Of a stretch of DNA of 64,000 nt, positions 63,801-64,000 are shown in pieces (the stretch's first letter is position 1; each line of letters begins with the position of its first letter). The translations under genes and the position numbers were made by a program. This stretch comes from Aphis gossypii. Lineage: Eukaryota; Arthropoda; Insecta; Hemiptera; Aphididae. The stretch lies in NCBI RefSeq assembly GCF_020184175.1, contig NC_065530.1, forward strand, positions 49,515,260-49,579,259, written 5' to 3'. The notes under the pieces were generated by a model. It was given only the letters and a program-made list of their open reading frames with translations. It was not told the origin of the DNA and did not search any database.

Positions 63801-64000
63801 TTAGGTACGTACGTAAAAATCAAGGGAAACCACATTTTTTTTATACAACTCAATGTTTTGGTACAACTGGTCAATACTGAAAAATACATAAATAAATTAT
63901 AGTTTTATTTATTATGCTATAATGAATCATAAACGATAAATAATATTTGAACACAAATGACTCATATAGAAGTATGAGTAGGTATCAAAATTAAGATCAG
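60801..64000. other. AT-rich DNA with old repeat fragments
   Basis: No gene recognised. 61382–61396 (CAGGCGCGGATCCAG) resembles an element end. 61460–61730 is dense in ATTAATCGA/TCGATTAAT words and closes with AATAATCGAACAGCCCTAA, typical of a DNA-transposon terminus without a visible partner. Confidence 0.35.

Noticed and set aside
1..64000. tRNA, rRNA, CRISPR or bacterial operon features
   Set aside because: None was recognised; spliced animal genes and eukaryotic transposons make a bacterial origin untenable.

Overview
The window looks like nuclear DNA of a hemipteran insect, most likely an aphid. The basis is very AT-rich non-coding DNA, many short TAGGTA/ACCTACC-type words, GT–AG introns from about 40 bp to 13 kb, dense short DNA transposons, and three animal-type genes with insect-like proteins. 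The aphid assignment is inference; no sequence search was possible.

Three intact protein-coding genes were reconstructed exon by exon with consistent splice phases. (1) A 24-exon plus-strand gene (5138–14294, 1202 codons before the stop) encodes a Cep192/Spd-2-like centrosomal protein: a Ser/Asn-rich N-terminal half followed by ASPM/SPD-2/Hydin-type beta-sandwich repeats. (2) A four-exon minus-strand gene (18671–17443, 215 aa) encodes the small GTPase Ran, with a probable 5'UTR intron and a GC-richer promoter near 19.5–19.75 kb. (3) A plus-strand gene (25782–47044) encodes the plasma-membrane t-SNARE syntaxin-1A. It has a 13-kb third intron, a probable long 3'UTR, and two equal-length 37-codon versions of the exon for the C-terminal half of the SNARE helix.

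The rest is transposon-derived or featureless AT-rich DNA. A decayed MULE transposase with a FLYWCH zinc finger and terminal inverted repeats sits inside syntaxin intron 3. A second, much shorter MULE derivative lies at 53.2–53.8 kb. There are at least six short hAT-type MITEs, most carrying long G or C runs and several with 8-bp target duplications; one pogo-like MITE with TA duplication; a foldback element whose arms are built of ~33-bp units; and about five copies of a ~1-kb unclassified repeat. A decayed HSP70 C-terminal fragment lies near 2.1–2.4 kb.

The three genes are not obviously functionally linked. The most interesting item is the duplicated syntaxin SNARE exon: the alternative copy changes the helix surface and juxtamembrane charge but keeps hydrophobic or small residues at the core heptad positions. 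It would give two fusion machines from one gene, comparable to the alternative exons of vertebrate syntaxin-3.
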